A stretch of 64,000 nt of DNA from JANQRX01 sp963663975 (GTDB lineage Bacteria; Pseudomonadota; Alphaproteobacteria; Rhizobiales; Kaistiaceae), in contig CAXXRA010000015.1 of the NCBI GenBank assembly GCA_963663975.2, positions 1,116,001-1,180,000 of the forward strand. Reading direction: 5' to 3'. The translations under genes and the position numbers were made by a program. Positions 39,434 through 48,162 of the stretch are shown piece by piece. Every line of letters starts with the position of its first letter. Position 1 is the first letter of the stretch. The notes under the pieces were generated by a model that did not search any database, was not told the DNA's origin, and saw nothing but the letters and a program-made list of their open reading frames with translations.

Positions 39434-39778
39434 CTAGCGGCAGCGGAACGGGGAAAAGAAGCCGAAAATGTCGTCCGGATCACATCGCTTGCAATTGTAG
39501 ACGGTGCACGAGCGGTGATCGGCGGACGGGACGCTCGACCGTACGGCCCGCTCGCCCCAGCTGCAGAAGCCGGTATGGGCTACGAAGCGGTCGAAGCGCT
39601 GGATGTCGGGAGGCTGCTTCCAGCGCAAAACCACGGCGCCCTCGGCCCGAACGACGGCGCCGATGTCGGCACAGCTCATCGAGGTGGAGTTGTAACGCGA
39701 GATCGCATGGGCCTGGCTCGCCGCCAGCAACAGGCCGAGCAAGACCGTTCCAGCCTTGAGCACGTTTTGCGGCGTCAT
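39434..39778 (-). CDS. Exported Cys-rich hypothetical protein
   Basis: A 114-residue protein with a signal peptide (AGTVLLGLLLAASQAHA) and a small domain with conserved cysteines (SMSCADI, GFCSWG, SCTVYNCKRC), likely disulfide-bonded in the periplasm. RYNSTSMSCADIGAVVRAEGAVVLRW is shared with small exported proteins I recall from other alphaproteobacteria. Function is unknown. Confidence 0.65.
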   Translation of the reverse strand: MTPQNVLKAGTVLLGLLLAASQAHAISRYNSTSMSCADIGAVVRAEGAVVLRWKQPPDIQRFDRFVAHTGFCSWGERAVRSSVPSADHRSCTVYNCKRCDPDDIFGFFSPFRCR

Positions 39779-39894
39779 CGCCCTGCTCTCCCCTCGTCAG
39801 GAAACCCGGTCAGATCCCGACCGAGCCGTGGGTCGCCGTCAGAGTACCGCAGCCGTCCTGGTGCGGCAAATTCACGACCGCGATGGTGGTTTGA

Positions 39895-40190
39895 TCAAAA
39901 GTCCAGTGGAGCGCCGTCCGTGACTTCTTTCATGACGAAGAACGTCCGGGTGTGGCGAACACCGGGCAGCGCAATCAGTCTTTCGCCGTGAAGCCGGTTG
40001 AAGTCGGCGATATCGCGGACCCTGATTTTCAGGAGGTAATCGAAATCTCCGGCGACGAGGTGGCAGTCGAGGACCATGGGCAGTTTGGTGATCGCCTTCT
40101 CAAAGCCTGCAAAGCTCTCCGGCGTGGAGCGGTCCAGTACCACGCCCACCATGACCACCGCGCCCAGCCCAACCCGGTTCGAGGCAATTT
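39895..40190 (-). pseudogene. Lrp/AsnC-family regulator, C-terminal fragment (acdR-like position)
   Basis: Encodes only the RAM effector domain of an Lrp-type regulator: VGLGAVVMVGVVLDRSTPESFAGFEKAI, then LPMVLDCHLVAGDFDYLLKIRVRD and GVRHTRTFFVMKEV. The N-terminal helix-turn-helix (about 65 residues) is missing; homology stops near 40190, 40 bp before the acdS start. In rhizobia an Lrp-type regulator (acdR) is divergent from acdS and activates it. Here that regulator appears to have lost its DNA-binding half by deletion. Confidence 0.7.
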
Positions 40191-40230
40191 CGCTACAATC
40201 TCCCCGGCCAACGCCCCCGGAGACCACGCC

Positions 40231-41244
40231 ATGCTGGAAAAATTCGAACGCTATCCCCTGACCTTCGGTCCCACCGCGATCGAGCACCTGGCGCGCCTGT
40301 CCGAGGCGCTCGGCGGAAATGTCGAGTTCTACGCCAAGCGCGAGGACTGAAACTCCGGTCTCGCCTTCGGCGGGAACAAGCTGCGCAAGCTGGAATACAT
40401 CGTACCCGACGCGATCGCGTCCGGCGCCGACACGCTGGTCTCGATCGGTGGCGTTCAGTCGAACCACACCCGCTTGGTCGCGGCGACGGCAGCCAAGATC
40501 GGTATGAAATGCCGCCTGGTGCAGGAGAAGTGGGTGCCGCACCATGACGCCGTGTACGACCGGGTGGGGAACATCCTTTTGACCCGACTGATGGGCGCCG
40601 ACAGCCGGCTGGTTGATGACGGATTCGATATCGGCATCCGCAAGAGCTGGGAAGAGGCGATGCAATCGGTCCGCGATCAAGGCGGTAAGCCCTATGGCAT
40701 CCCGGCCGGCGCCTCGGTCCACAAATATGGCGGGTTGGGATATGTCGGCTTCGCCGAAGAGGTGCGGGCCCAGGAGGCCGAGTTGGGGTTCAGGTTCGAC
40801 TACATCATCATCTGCGTCGTGACGGGATCGACCCAGGCCGGCATGATCGTCGGTTTCGCCGCCGATGACCGCGCCAGCCGGGTGATCGGGATCGATGCCT
40901 CGGGGACGGTTGAGCAAACCCGTGCCCAGGTTCGGCAGATCGTCGACAACACCGCCGAACTCGTGGAATTGGGGCGAAGGGTCGGTGACGACGAGATCGT
41001 CATCAATCCCGACTATGCCTACCCCGCCTACGGCGTACCCAGCGAAGAAACCAATGATGCGATCCGGCTCGCTGCCCGGACCGAGGCGATGATCACGGAC
41101 CCGGTCTATGAGGGCAAATCGATGCAGGGCATGATCGACCTGACCAGGAAGGGCTTCTTCCCCGAAGGTTCAAAGGTGCTCTATGCGCATCTGGGCGGTG
41201 CGCCCGCGCTCAACGGGTACAGCTCCTACTACAAGGACGGCTGA
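40231..41244 (+). pseudogene. acdS: 1-aminocyclopropane-1-carboxylate deaminase with in-frame TGA
   Basis: A 337-codon frame matching ACC deaminase along its full length (RYPLTFGPTAIEHLARLS, GGNKLRKLEYI with PLP Lys50, SIGGVQSNHTR, TGSTQAGMIVGFAAD, DPVYEGKSMQGMIDL, LYAHLGGAPALNGY). The enzyme splits ACC to 2-oxobutyrate and ammonia. Codon 40 is TGA (40348-40350), exactly where family members have Cys in REDCNSGLAFGGNK. Both sides are in the same frame with no other damage. A point nonsense mutation is most likely; recoding (selenocysteine) cannot be excluded. Reinitiation would lose the PLP lysine, so without readthrough the enzyme is inactive. Confidence 0.9.
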
Positions 41245-41328
41245 TAGCGGCGCGGTTTCAGTCGTGTTCGAATTCGTTGGCGCGGTGCCGGCCGGTTCCA
41301 GTACGATCCTCCTCTCGTGTTGAGGGCC

Positions 41329-43725
41329 ATGGACAGCAAACCGACCCATCTCAAAACGATGGAGCAGCGGCTGCTGTGGCTGTCGCACTGGATGATCCAC
41401 CACGCCAACCACGTCCGGCCGAAGGTGGACGGGATCAAGGTGGGCGGGCATCAGGCGTCCTCTGCCTCGATGGTGTCGATCATGACCGCGCTCTATTTCT
41501 CGGCCCTTCGGCCCGAGGACCGGGTGGCGGTCAAGCCGCATGGCTCGCCGGTCTTTCACGCAATGCACTACCTCATGGGCAACCAGACCCGCGAGCGGAT
41601 GGAGAATTTCCGGGGCTTCGGCGGGGTGCAGTCCTATCCCAGCCGCACCAAGGACGTCGACGACGTCGACTTCTCGACCGGCTCGGTCGGGCTCGGTGTC
41701 GCGATCACCTCCTTTGCCTCGCTGGTACAGGATTACGTTCAGGCCAAACACTGGGGCGCTGGGCTCCCGCTGGGGCGCATGGTGGCGCTGATGGGAGACG
41801 CCGAGCTCGACGAGGGCAACGTCTACGAGACCCTTCAGGAAGGCTGGAAGAACCATCTGCGCAATTGCTGGTGGATCATCGACTACAACCGTCAGTCGCT
41901 CGACGGGGTCGTGCATGAGGGGTTGTGGCAAAGGATCGAAAATATCTTCGATGCCTTCGGCTGGGATGTCGTCCGTGTGAAATACGGCGTGCAGCAACGC
42001 GCCGCTTTTGAAGAGCCCGGCGGCGACAAGCTCAAGGCCTGGATCGATGCCTGCCCGAACCAGCTTTACTCTGCTCTGACCTTCATGGGCGGAGCCGTCT
42101 GGCGCCAGCACCTGATGGATGACCTCGGCGATCAGGGCGATACCACAACGCTGCTCGATACCCGCAGCGACGAGAAGCTGGCTGCGCTGATGGAGAACCT
42201 TGGCGGCAACTGCGTGCACACCATGGCCGAGGCGTTTGCCGGCGTCGACCATGATCGGCCGACCTGTTTCCTCGCCTACACCGTCAAGGGCTGGGGAACC
42301 CCGATCGCCGGCCACAAGGACAACCATGGCGGACTGATGACGAAGGCGCAGATGGCCGCCTGGCAGCAACACATGGGCGTGGCTGCGGGCCAAGAGTGGG
42401 AGAAATTCGCGACCGTCGAGGATGTTCCGGCCTTGCAGGCGTTCCTCGATCAGGTGCCGTTCTTTGCCGGCGGGCGCCGGCGCTACGACGATGGCGGTCT
42501 TGCCGTGCCCGCCATTGCGATCGCCACGGATCGCGAACTCTCGACCCAGATGGCCTTTGGCAAGATCCTGGGTGAACTGTCCAAGGGCGACAGCACGCTG
42601 GTCGAGCGCATCGTCACGGCGTCGCCGGATGTGACCGGAACGACCAATCTGGGACCCTGGGTGAACCGGCGCAAGCTCTTTGCCCGCAAGCCGCTTGAGG
42701 ACGTCTTCCGCGCTCAGAACATCCCATCGACGGCGAAGTGGGATTTCGCACCCGAAGGCCAACATATCGAGCTGGGCATCGCCGAGATGAACCTGTTCCT
42801 GCTGTTGGCGGCGGCGGGGCTCTCCCATTCGCTGTTCGGCAAGCGGCTGATCCCCATCGGTACGGTCTATGATCCCTTCGTTGCCCGTGGCCTGGATGCG
42901 ATGAACTACGCCTGTTACCAGGACGCCCGATTCATGATCGTGGGTACCCCGTCCGGGGTGACGCTGGCCCCGGAAGGCGGCGCCCATCAATCGATTGGCT
43001 CGCCGCTGATCGGCATGTCACAGGACGGCTTGGCCGCATTCGAACCTGCCTTTGCGGACGAACTCGCGGTGATCATGGAATGGGCGTTCGACTACATGCA
43101 GCGCGATGGCGATGGCGACCCCGATGAACGCACCTGGCTGCGCGATGAGACCGGCGGCTCGGTCTACCTCCGTCTGACCACCAACCCGATCGAGCAACCG
43201 GTCAAGCGCGTCGACGATACCTTCCGGCAGGGCTCCATCGACGGCGCCTACTGGCTTCGCAAGCCGGGGCCGAACTGCGAGGTCGTCATCGCCTATCAGG
43301 GGGTGGTCGCGCCCGAAGCGATCAGGGCCGCCGGAGCGATCGGCGAGCGTCGGCGCGACGTGGGCGTGTTGGCGGTGACCTCGGCCGACCGCCTCAATGC
43401 GGGATGGACGGCCGCCCAACGGGCGCGGGCACGCGGCAGTGCGGCCGCCGAAGCCCATGTCGAAACCCTGATGAGGGACCTGCCGCCGCACTGCAAACTC
43501 GTCACCGTGATTGACGGGCATCCGGCGACGCTGGCCTGGCTCGGCGCCGTCGGCGGGCATCAGACCATTCCGCTCGGGGTCGAGCATTTTGGTCAGACCG
43601 GCACGATCAGGGATCTCTACCGTCATTTTGGCATCGATGCGGGCACCATCGTTGCCAAGGTGGATGGACTCACCGACGGCAAACCGGTGGGCAGTCGCCT
43701 CTTCACGTCGCTGATTGATCATTGA
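41329..43725 (+). CDS. Homodimeric 2-oxoacid dehydrogenase E1 (AceE/MdeB-like)
   Basis: A 798-residue thiamine-dependent E1 of the homodimeric type. Seen: HGSPVFHAMHYLMGNQ and STGSVGLGVAITSFASL; the ThDP/metal motif LMGDAELDEGNVYETLQEG...IIDYN; TVKGWGTPIAGHKDNHGGL; IELGIAEMNLFLLLAAAGLS with the catalytic Glu; and GGAHQSIGSP. It belongs to the AceE paralog group that includes the 2-oxobutyrate dehydrogenase MdeB of pseudomonads. Its place directly after acdS, whose product is 2-oxobutyrate, supports that substrate (product propionyl-CoA). No E2 or E3 is nearby. A GTG at 41317 is an alternative start. Confidence 0.85.
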   Translation: MDSKPTHLKTMEQRLLWLSHWMIHHANHVRPKVDGIKVGGHQASSASMVSIMTALYFSALRPEDRVAVKPHGSPVFHAMHYLMGNQTRERMENFRGFGGVQSYPSRTKDVDDVDFSTGSVGLGVAITSFASLVQDYVQAKHWGAGLPLGRMVALMGDAELDEGNVYETLQEGWKNHLRNCWWIIDYNRQSLDGVVHEGLWQRIENIFDAFGWDVVRVKYGVQQRAAFEEPGGDKLKAWIDACPNQLYSALTFMGGAVWRQHLMDDLGDQGDTTTLLDTRSDEKLAALMENLGGNCVHTMAEAFAGVDHDRPTCFLAYTVKGWGTPIAGHKDNHGGLMTKAQMAAWQQHMGVAAGQEWEKFATVEDVPALQAFLDQVPFFAGGRRRYDDGGLAVPAIAIATDRELSTQMAFGKILGELSKGDSTLVERIVTASPDVTGTTNLGPWVNRRKLFARKPLEDVFRAQNIPSTAKWDFAPEGQHIELGIAEMNLFLLLAAAGLSHSLFGKRLIPIGTVYDPFVARGLDAMNYACYQDARFMIVGTPSGVTLAPEGGAHQSIGSPLIGMSQDGLAAFEPAFADELAVIMEWAFDYMQRDGDGDPDERTWLRDETGGSVYLRLTTNPIEQPVKRVDDTFRQGSIDGAYWLRKPGPNCEVVIAYQGVVAPEAIRAAGAIGERRRDVGVLAVTSADRLNAGWTAAQRARARGSAAAEAHVETLMRDLPPHCKLVTVIDGHPATLAWLGAVGGHQTIPLGVEHFGQTGTIRDLYRHFGIDAGTIVAKVDGLTDGKPVGSRLFTSLIDH

Positions 43726-43761
43726 CGGGCACGGTGCCGTCGAGAACACCGCAGCGTCGGC

Positions 43762-44472
43762 TCAGGCAGGGTCCTGGGGCGCCGGCATTGAAGAAACGAG
43801 CTTGTACCCGCCAGGAACGCTGACCAGGAGCTCCGCTTTCGAGGGATTGCGTTCCATCTTCTGGCGCAGACGATAGATGTGGGTTTCCAGGGTATGGGTG
43901 TTGACGCCCGAGCTATAACCCCACACCTCGCTGAGCAGTACGTCGCGGGAGATGATCTTTTCGCCGGCGCGGTAGAAAAACTTCAGCATCGCGCTTTCCT
44001 TGTCGGTGAGCGGCACCTTGTGGCCGCGATCGCCGACCAGGACCTTGGCCTTTGGCTTGAACGTGTAGCGGCCGATGGTGAAAACCGCGTCCTCGTTTTG
44101 ATCGTATTGGCGGAGCTGGGCACGGATGCGTGCAAGCAGGACGTTGAAGTGGAATGGCTTGGTGACATAGTCATTAGCGCCAACTTCCAGTCCAAGGACC
44201 GTGTCCGATTCCGAATCGCGCGCCGTCACTATGATGATGGGCGCCTTGAAGCCGCCATTGCGCAGAAGCTTCACCGCCTCGCGACCATCCATGTCGGGAA
44301 GTCCGACATCCATGATGACCAGATCGGTTGGCTCTGATCGAGCTTTCTCAACTCCTCCGAGAGCCGTCCCTGCCTGACCGGTTTCGAATTCCTCGTGGAG
44401 CGACAGTTGCTCCGCGAGGCTTTCTCGAAGCGTTTGGTCGTCCTCAACGATCAAGATTTTGCGGAAAGGCAT
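43762..44472 (-). CDS. OmpR/PhoB-family response regulator, orphan
   Basis: A 236-residue response regulator. The receiver domain has ILIVEDDQTLRESL, phospho-acceptor Asp in LVIMDVGLPDMDG (near residue 55) and VTKPF Lys near 105. The C-terminal winged helix has KVPLTDKESAMLKFFYRAGEKI and LETHIYRLRQKMERNP. The ATG with GAGGGG upstream is chosen over a 42-codon extension. No histidine kinase is adjacent. This type with a long C-terminal PGGYKLV end is common as an orphan in alphaproteobacteria. Confidence 0.9.
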   Translation of the reverse strand: MPFRKILIVEDDQTLRESLAEQLSLHEEFETGQAGTALGGVEKARSEPTDLVIMDVGLPDMDGREAVKLLRNGGFKAPIIIVTARDSESDTVLGLEVGANDYVTKPFHFNVLLARIRAQLRQYDQNEDAVFTIGRYTFKPKAKVLVGDRGHKVPLTDKESAMLKFFYRAGEKIISRDVLLSEVWGYSSGVNTHTLETHIYRLRQKMERNPSKAELLVSVPGGYKLVSSMPAPQDPA

Positions 44473-44590
44473 GATCCCCTCGCTGGTTGGCTTTAGGTGA
44501 GGTCTGGCAGGAAGGGGAAACGTTACACACATCGCAAAAAGATCGGCGGATCGTCTGCGTTGCCGAAGGTGCCGGCCGCTAATGGCGATT

Positions 44591-44785
44591 TCACTCAACC
44601 GTCGTCGACAGACGGTCGCGGGTCAACGGCCAGTCCTCCAGGGCGGGGGCATGGCGGGCGACCTGCATTGCCAACAGGACCGGCGCAATCTTATGCAGGT
44701 TCGCAGCATGGGTCGCCGCGTACTGCTTCTCGACGCCGAACAAGGTCCGGGGAACGTCGCTGGCCGCGAACAGAGCCAGCGCCAT
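44591..44785 (-). CDS. Small hypothetical protein
   Basis: A 64-residue frame with strong G/C third-position bias, which argues for real coding. It starts MALALFAASDVPRTLFGVEKQ; the start may lie up to ten codons upstream (an in-frame NSFRSTL precedes). No ribosome site is obvious and no family was recognised. The remaining 133 bp to 44918 must hold the promoter of the methyltransferase operon. Confidence 0.35.
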   Translation of the reverse strand: MALALFAASDVPRTLFGVEKQYAATHAANLHKIAPVLLAMQVARHAPALEDWPLTRDRLSTTVE

Positions 44786-44918
44786 TAAGGTTGATCGGAA
44801 GCTGTTGTGGACGCAGCACCGGACCGCAAGTTATTGACGGAAAATATACTTTGACGGCACCGGGGCGCCCCGAGGGGACCTGGCGACGACCCAAAAAAGA
44901 CCGGGAAAGCGTCGACAT

Positions 44919-45659
44919 ATGATGACAGATGCAGGCCATCCCGCCGATCCCCAAGGTGTTCTCAATGCGTACTTTCGGCAGCAGGCTCCCTATTGGGCTG
45001 ACATCTACGACTCCAGCGGGATCAAGGAGAGCATCCACCAGGAACGCCTGCGAGCGGCACTGGTCATGGTGGATACGATCGGGTTGCCCCGGCAGGCGCG
45101 CATCCTTGACGTTGGTAGCGGCGCCGACTGGCCTCGGTCGCCATGGCAGGCCGGGGTTTTCTGGTCGATGCGGTAGACCCGTGCCACGCGATGGTGGAAG
45201 CGACGCGCGGCCGAGCCGCCGAGGCCGGAGTTCAGTCAAGGATAATCACCGCAACCGGCGATGTGCACGCCCTTCCATTTCCCGATCAATCTTTCAGTCT
45301 GGTCGTCGCCCTGGGCGTCCTGCCGTGGCTCCCGGAGATTGGCAAACCGATCCGCGAGATCGCCCGAGTCCTTCGTCCCGGTGGTCACGTCATCGTCAGC
45401 GTGGACAGCCTATGGCAGGTGCGCCAGGCGCTGGATCCGCTGCGGAGCCCACTGTTGTGGTGGCCGAAGCGAATCGTGCGCCGCCTCCTTCAGTTGAAGT
45501 ATACGGCCGGTGGCCTGGCGCGGCCGACATCGATTCGCGCGTTCCGTCGAGCGCTTCGCGGGGCCGATTTCAACGAACTTCGCGGCACGGCCATCGGCTT
45601 CGGGCCGCTGACCTTTTTCGACCAGGAGATCCTGCCGCGCTCCGCCGGGCTGTGTCCGG
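44919..45659 (+). pseudogene. SAM-dependent methyltransferase, N-terminal part (frameshift and IS3 insertion)
   Basis: First gene of the ComA/ComB operon. It reads APYWADIYDSSGIKESI and ILDVGSGA (SAM motif I). A one-base loss near 45128 then changes frame; the continuation is LASVAMAGRGFLVDAVDP, GDVHALPFPDQSFSLVVALGVLPWL and IARVLRPGGHVIVSVD. It is interrupted by IS3 at 45660. Its 3' end survives at 47160-47302; the ancestor was about 290 residues. It is a paralog of the methyltransferase at 50191 (same FGPL-F-D-E-LPRS-G region). Start ATG-ATG at 44919. Confidence 0.8.
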
Positions 45660-45738
45660 CGTCGGCGCCCCTGGGACCGAATGGGATGATTGAATAAGAG
45701 AGTGTTTCAGGCTCATCATAACCCGAGAGGGATTAACG

Positions 45739-46113
45739 ATGAGACGGAATACCATTCGCCAGAAAGCATCGGCCGAGAAGGTCGTGAAGGACATCCGCCG
45801 GGCGACACGCCGGCATTATGGCGCTGAAGAGAAGATCCGGATTGTTCTGGAAGGGCTGCGCGGCGAGGACAGCATCGCCGAACTGTGTCGCCGTGAGGGG
45901 ATCAACCAGAACCTCTATTACCGTTGGTCGAAGGACTTCCTGGAGGCCGGCAAGAAACGGCTGGCGGGGGACACGGCCCGTGAGGCGACCTCCGACGAGG
46001 TCAAGCAGCTTCGCAGTGAAGCTCTGGCCTTGAAGGAGGCGGTGGCCGATCTGACGCTGGACAACCGTCTGCTCAAAAAAAGCATGATCGCGGATGGGGA
46101 CGACGAGGCATGA
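45739..46113 (+). CDS. IS3-family transposase OrfA
   Basis: A 124-residue DNA-binding subunit: the helix-turn-helix YGAEEKIRIVLEGLRGEDSIAELCRREGINQNLYYRW, read across two helices, is followed by a leucine-zipper-like tail (LRSEALALKEAVADLTLDNRLL). It overlaps orfB by four bases (ATGA). Confidence 0.9.
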   Translation: MRRNTIRQKASAEKVVKDIRRATRRHYGAEEKIRIVLEGLRGEDSIAELCRREGINQNLYYRWSKDFLEAGKKRLAGDTAREATSDEVKQLRSEALALKEAVADLTLDNRLLKKSMIADGDDEA

Positions 46114-47090
46114 GGTATCCACCATCAGAGAAGCTGGAGATCATCCGGCTGGTTGAGCTGTCCCATCTGCCGGCCAGGCGTACGCTGGCGCAGTTGGGCA
46201 TCCCCCGCACCTCGTTTTATCGCTGGTACGATCGCTATCTGACCGGCGGACCGGAAGCCCTGGAGGACCGCCGCTCGCGGCCTGGTCGGGTCTGGAACCG
46301 CATCCCCGATGAGGTGCGAGGCCAGATTGTGCAGCTGGCGCTGAAGGAGACCGATCTGTCGCCGCGAGAATTGGCCGTGCGGTTCACCGATACTGAGGGC
46401 TACTTTGTATCGGAATCCTCGGTTTATCGCCTGCTCAAGGCCCACGATCTGATCACCAGCCCGGCTTTTATCGTCGTGAAAGCGGCCGACGAGTTCAAAA
46501 ACAAGACCACCGCGCCGAACCAGCTCTGGCAGACCGACTTCACTTACCTCAAGGTCATCGGCTGGGGCTGGTTTTACCTCTCCACCGTGCTGGACGACTT
46601 CTCCCGCTACATCATTGCCTGGAAGCTGTGCACGACGATGAAGGCCGAGGACGTCACCGATACGCTGGAACTGGCGCTCAAGGCGTCAGGTTGCGATCGG
46701 GCAACCGTCGTTCACAAGCCACGGCTCCTGTCCGACAACGGCTCCAGCTACATCGCCGGCGATCTGGCCGAATGGCTCGACGACCGCGACATGGAGCACA
46801 TTCGCGGCGCCCCCTATCATCCGCAGACCCAGGGCAAGATCGAGCGCTGGCATCAGACGTTGAAGAACCGCATCCTGTTGGAGAACTACTATCTGCCTGG
46901 CGATCTTGAAGCGCAGATCGAAGCCTTTGTCGGCCACTACAACCACCACCGCTACCACGAGAGCCTCGGCAATCTCACGCCGGCCGACGTCTACTTCGGG
47001 CGCGGCCCAACCATCCTGCTGAAAAGAGAAAGGATCAAACGGCAGACCATCGAACACCGGCGCTTGCAATACCGCAAAACCGCCGCGTAG
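46110..47090 (+). CDS. IS3-family transposase OrfB (DDE integrase)
   Basis: A 326-residue integrase. An N-terminal helix-turn-helix (ARRTLAQLGIPRTSFYRWYDRY) precedes the rve core: WQTDFTYLKVIG (first Asp), LLSDNGSSY (second Asp) and PYHPQTQGKIERWHQTLK (Glu). It looks intact, so the element may still move. Confidence 0.92.
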   Translation: MRYPPSEKLEIIRLVELSHLPARRTLAQLGIPRTSFYRWYDRYLTGGPEALEDRRSRPGRVWNRIPDEVRGQIVQLALKETDLSPRELAVRFTDTEGYFVSESSVYRLLKAHDLITSPAFIVVKAADEFKNKTTAPNQLWQTDFTYLKVIGWGWFYLSTVLDDFSRYIIAWKLCTTMKAEDVTDTLELALKASGCDRATVVHKPRLLSDNGSSYIAGDLAEWLDDRDMEHIRGAPYHPQTQGKIERWHQTLKNRILLENYYLPGDLEAQIEAFVGHYNHHRYHESLGNLTPADVYFGRGPTILLKRERIKRQTIEHRRLQYRKTAA

Positions 47091-47159
47091 CATGATCAAC
47101 CAGATGGCCAGAAGCACCTCTTAAGTCAGGTCCCCATTTGGTTCCAAATTACCTGACCA

Positions 47160-47302
47160 CGGACAGGCTGAAGCTGAACCATTGGCTTCAGAACCTCGCC
47201 AGCCGCGGCACGCCTGTCCTTCGCTCTAGCGGATCTCAATTCCTTGTGCTGGCCAGGAAGAACGGTGTCCCTGTGAAAACGGACGTGGAGCCGCAGAGAT
47301 GA
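47160..47302 (+). pseudogene. SAM-dependent methyltransferase, C-terminal part (split by IS3)
   Basis: Reads DRLKLNHWLQNLASRGTPVLRSSGSQFLVLARK in the frame of the upstream fragment; the matching tail of the paralog at 50191 is HHALQHLADRNHPLLRSAGLVYLSVGRK. The stop overlaps the next start (ATGA, 47299-47302), showing that this gene was translationally coupled to the ComA-like gene. Confidence 0.85.
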
Positions 47303-48162
47303 CCAACGTTCCCCTACTCCCCTTCAACGGCCAAACAGCCGCGAAAAAGGATCCGGCCGTGAGGCGTCGTTCGAGCGACTACTTGAACCTGATCGGAGTG
47401 CCCGAAATCGCCCCGTGCACGAGCGCGTTCGATCCCGGTTACGACCCGGTCACCCTGGAGAGCCACCTGGATCAGAGCCATCACCTGATCTCGATCCTGA
47501 AAATCTCGATGGCATGTTGGCTGGTCGCGGACGAAAGCGCCACGCGACGCAAGATTGCCAAGGCCAGTGCGTTGGGCGTCTCCACGGTCACTGGTGGTAG
47601 CCCGTTCGAGATCGCCGTCGCCCGAGGCCAGCTGCCGGCTTACCTGGAACTTTGTGCCGACCTGGGGGTCGATCGTATCGAAGCGGGTGAGGGATTCACC
47701 GACATGCCGCTCACCCCGCGTGCGGTCGTCAGCATGGCGGCCGAATTAGGATTGGAGGTGCAGTTCGAGGTGGGCAAGAAGCACGACGGCGCGTTCGGAA
47801 ACGATCTCGTCGACGGGCTTATTGCGCAGGGGACTCGCTGGCTGGACGCGGGCGCGGTGGAGATCGTCGTTGAAGCCCGTGAATCGGCCAGGAGCGTCGG
47901 CATATTCGACGACAATGGATCCCTCAACGCTGGCTTCGCCGAGCGCTTCGTTGTCGCCTTCGGTCAGGACCTGGTCACCTTCGAAGCCCCGAACAAGGCG
48001 AGTCAGTTTGCGTTGATCGACTCCATCGGCCGCAACGTCCGTCTGTCGAACGTCAGGCTCGAAGAACTGCTCCGTGTCGAGGTTTACCGACGCGGACTGC
48101 ATTCCGACTCGTTCAACCTCCCCACCCTGGCGCCACTGACCGCCGCACATGGCGCGCTGTGA
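47299..48162 (+). CDS. comA: ComA-like phosphosulfolactate synthase family protein
   Basis: A 287-residue TIM-barrel protein of the ComA family (PF02679), which joins sulfite to phosphoenolpyruvate giving 2-phospho-3-sulfolactate. Matching blocks: FDPGYDPVTLESHLD, VSTVTGGSPFEIAVARG, LEVQFEVGKK, VEIVVEARESARSVGIFDDNG, FEAPNKASQFALIDSIG and EVYRRGLHSDSF. Two blocks differ from the archaeal and Bacillus type: KFGWGT is KISMACW here, and EISDGT is EAGEGF. The substrate may therefore differ. It is coupled on both sides (ATGA upstream, TGATG downstream) in the five-gene operon. Family placement is firm, exact reaction less so. Confidence 0.8.
   Translation: MTNVPLLPFNGQTAAKKDPAVRRRSSDYLNLIGVPEIAPCTSAFDPGYDPVTLESHLDQSHHLISILKISMACWLVADESATRRKIAKASALGVSTVTGGSPFEIAVARGQLPAYLELCADLGVDRIEAGEGFTDMPLTPRAVVSMAAELGLEVQFEVGKKHDGAFGNDLVDGLIAQGTRWLDAGAVEIVVEARESARSVGIFDDNGSLNAGFAERFVVAFGQDLVTFEAPNKASQFALIDSIGRNVRLSNVRLEELLRVEVYRRGLHSDSFNLPTLAPLTAAHGAL

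Larger units (their letters stand above)
45660..47159 (+). mobile_element. IS3-family insertion sequence, 1500 bp
   Basis: Two overlapping frames (orfA, orfB) lie between imperfect inverted ends of about 40 bp; both ends share GGNACCNAATGGG and TAAGAG in inverted orientation. CGG at 45657-45659 and 47160-47162 is a 3-bp target duplication, as usual for IS3. Removing the element and one CGG restores the methyltransferase frame (LCPDRLKLNHWL), which fixes the ends. Confidence 0.88.

Noticed and set aside
40351..40400. SECIS-like hairpin after the acdS TGA
   Set aside because: The stem that can be drawn is short and is explained by the codons for GLAFGGN; it does not have the usual spacing and apical loop.
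41170..42990. 606-codon minus-strand open frame
   Set aside because: Lies opposite the 2-oxoacid dehydrogenase E1 gene, whose motifs are clear; the antisense frame has no recognisable domain.
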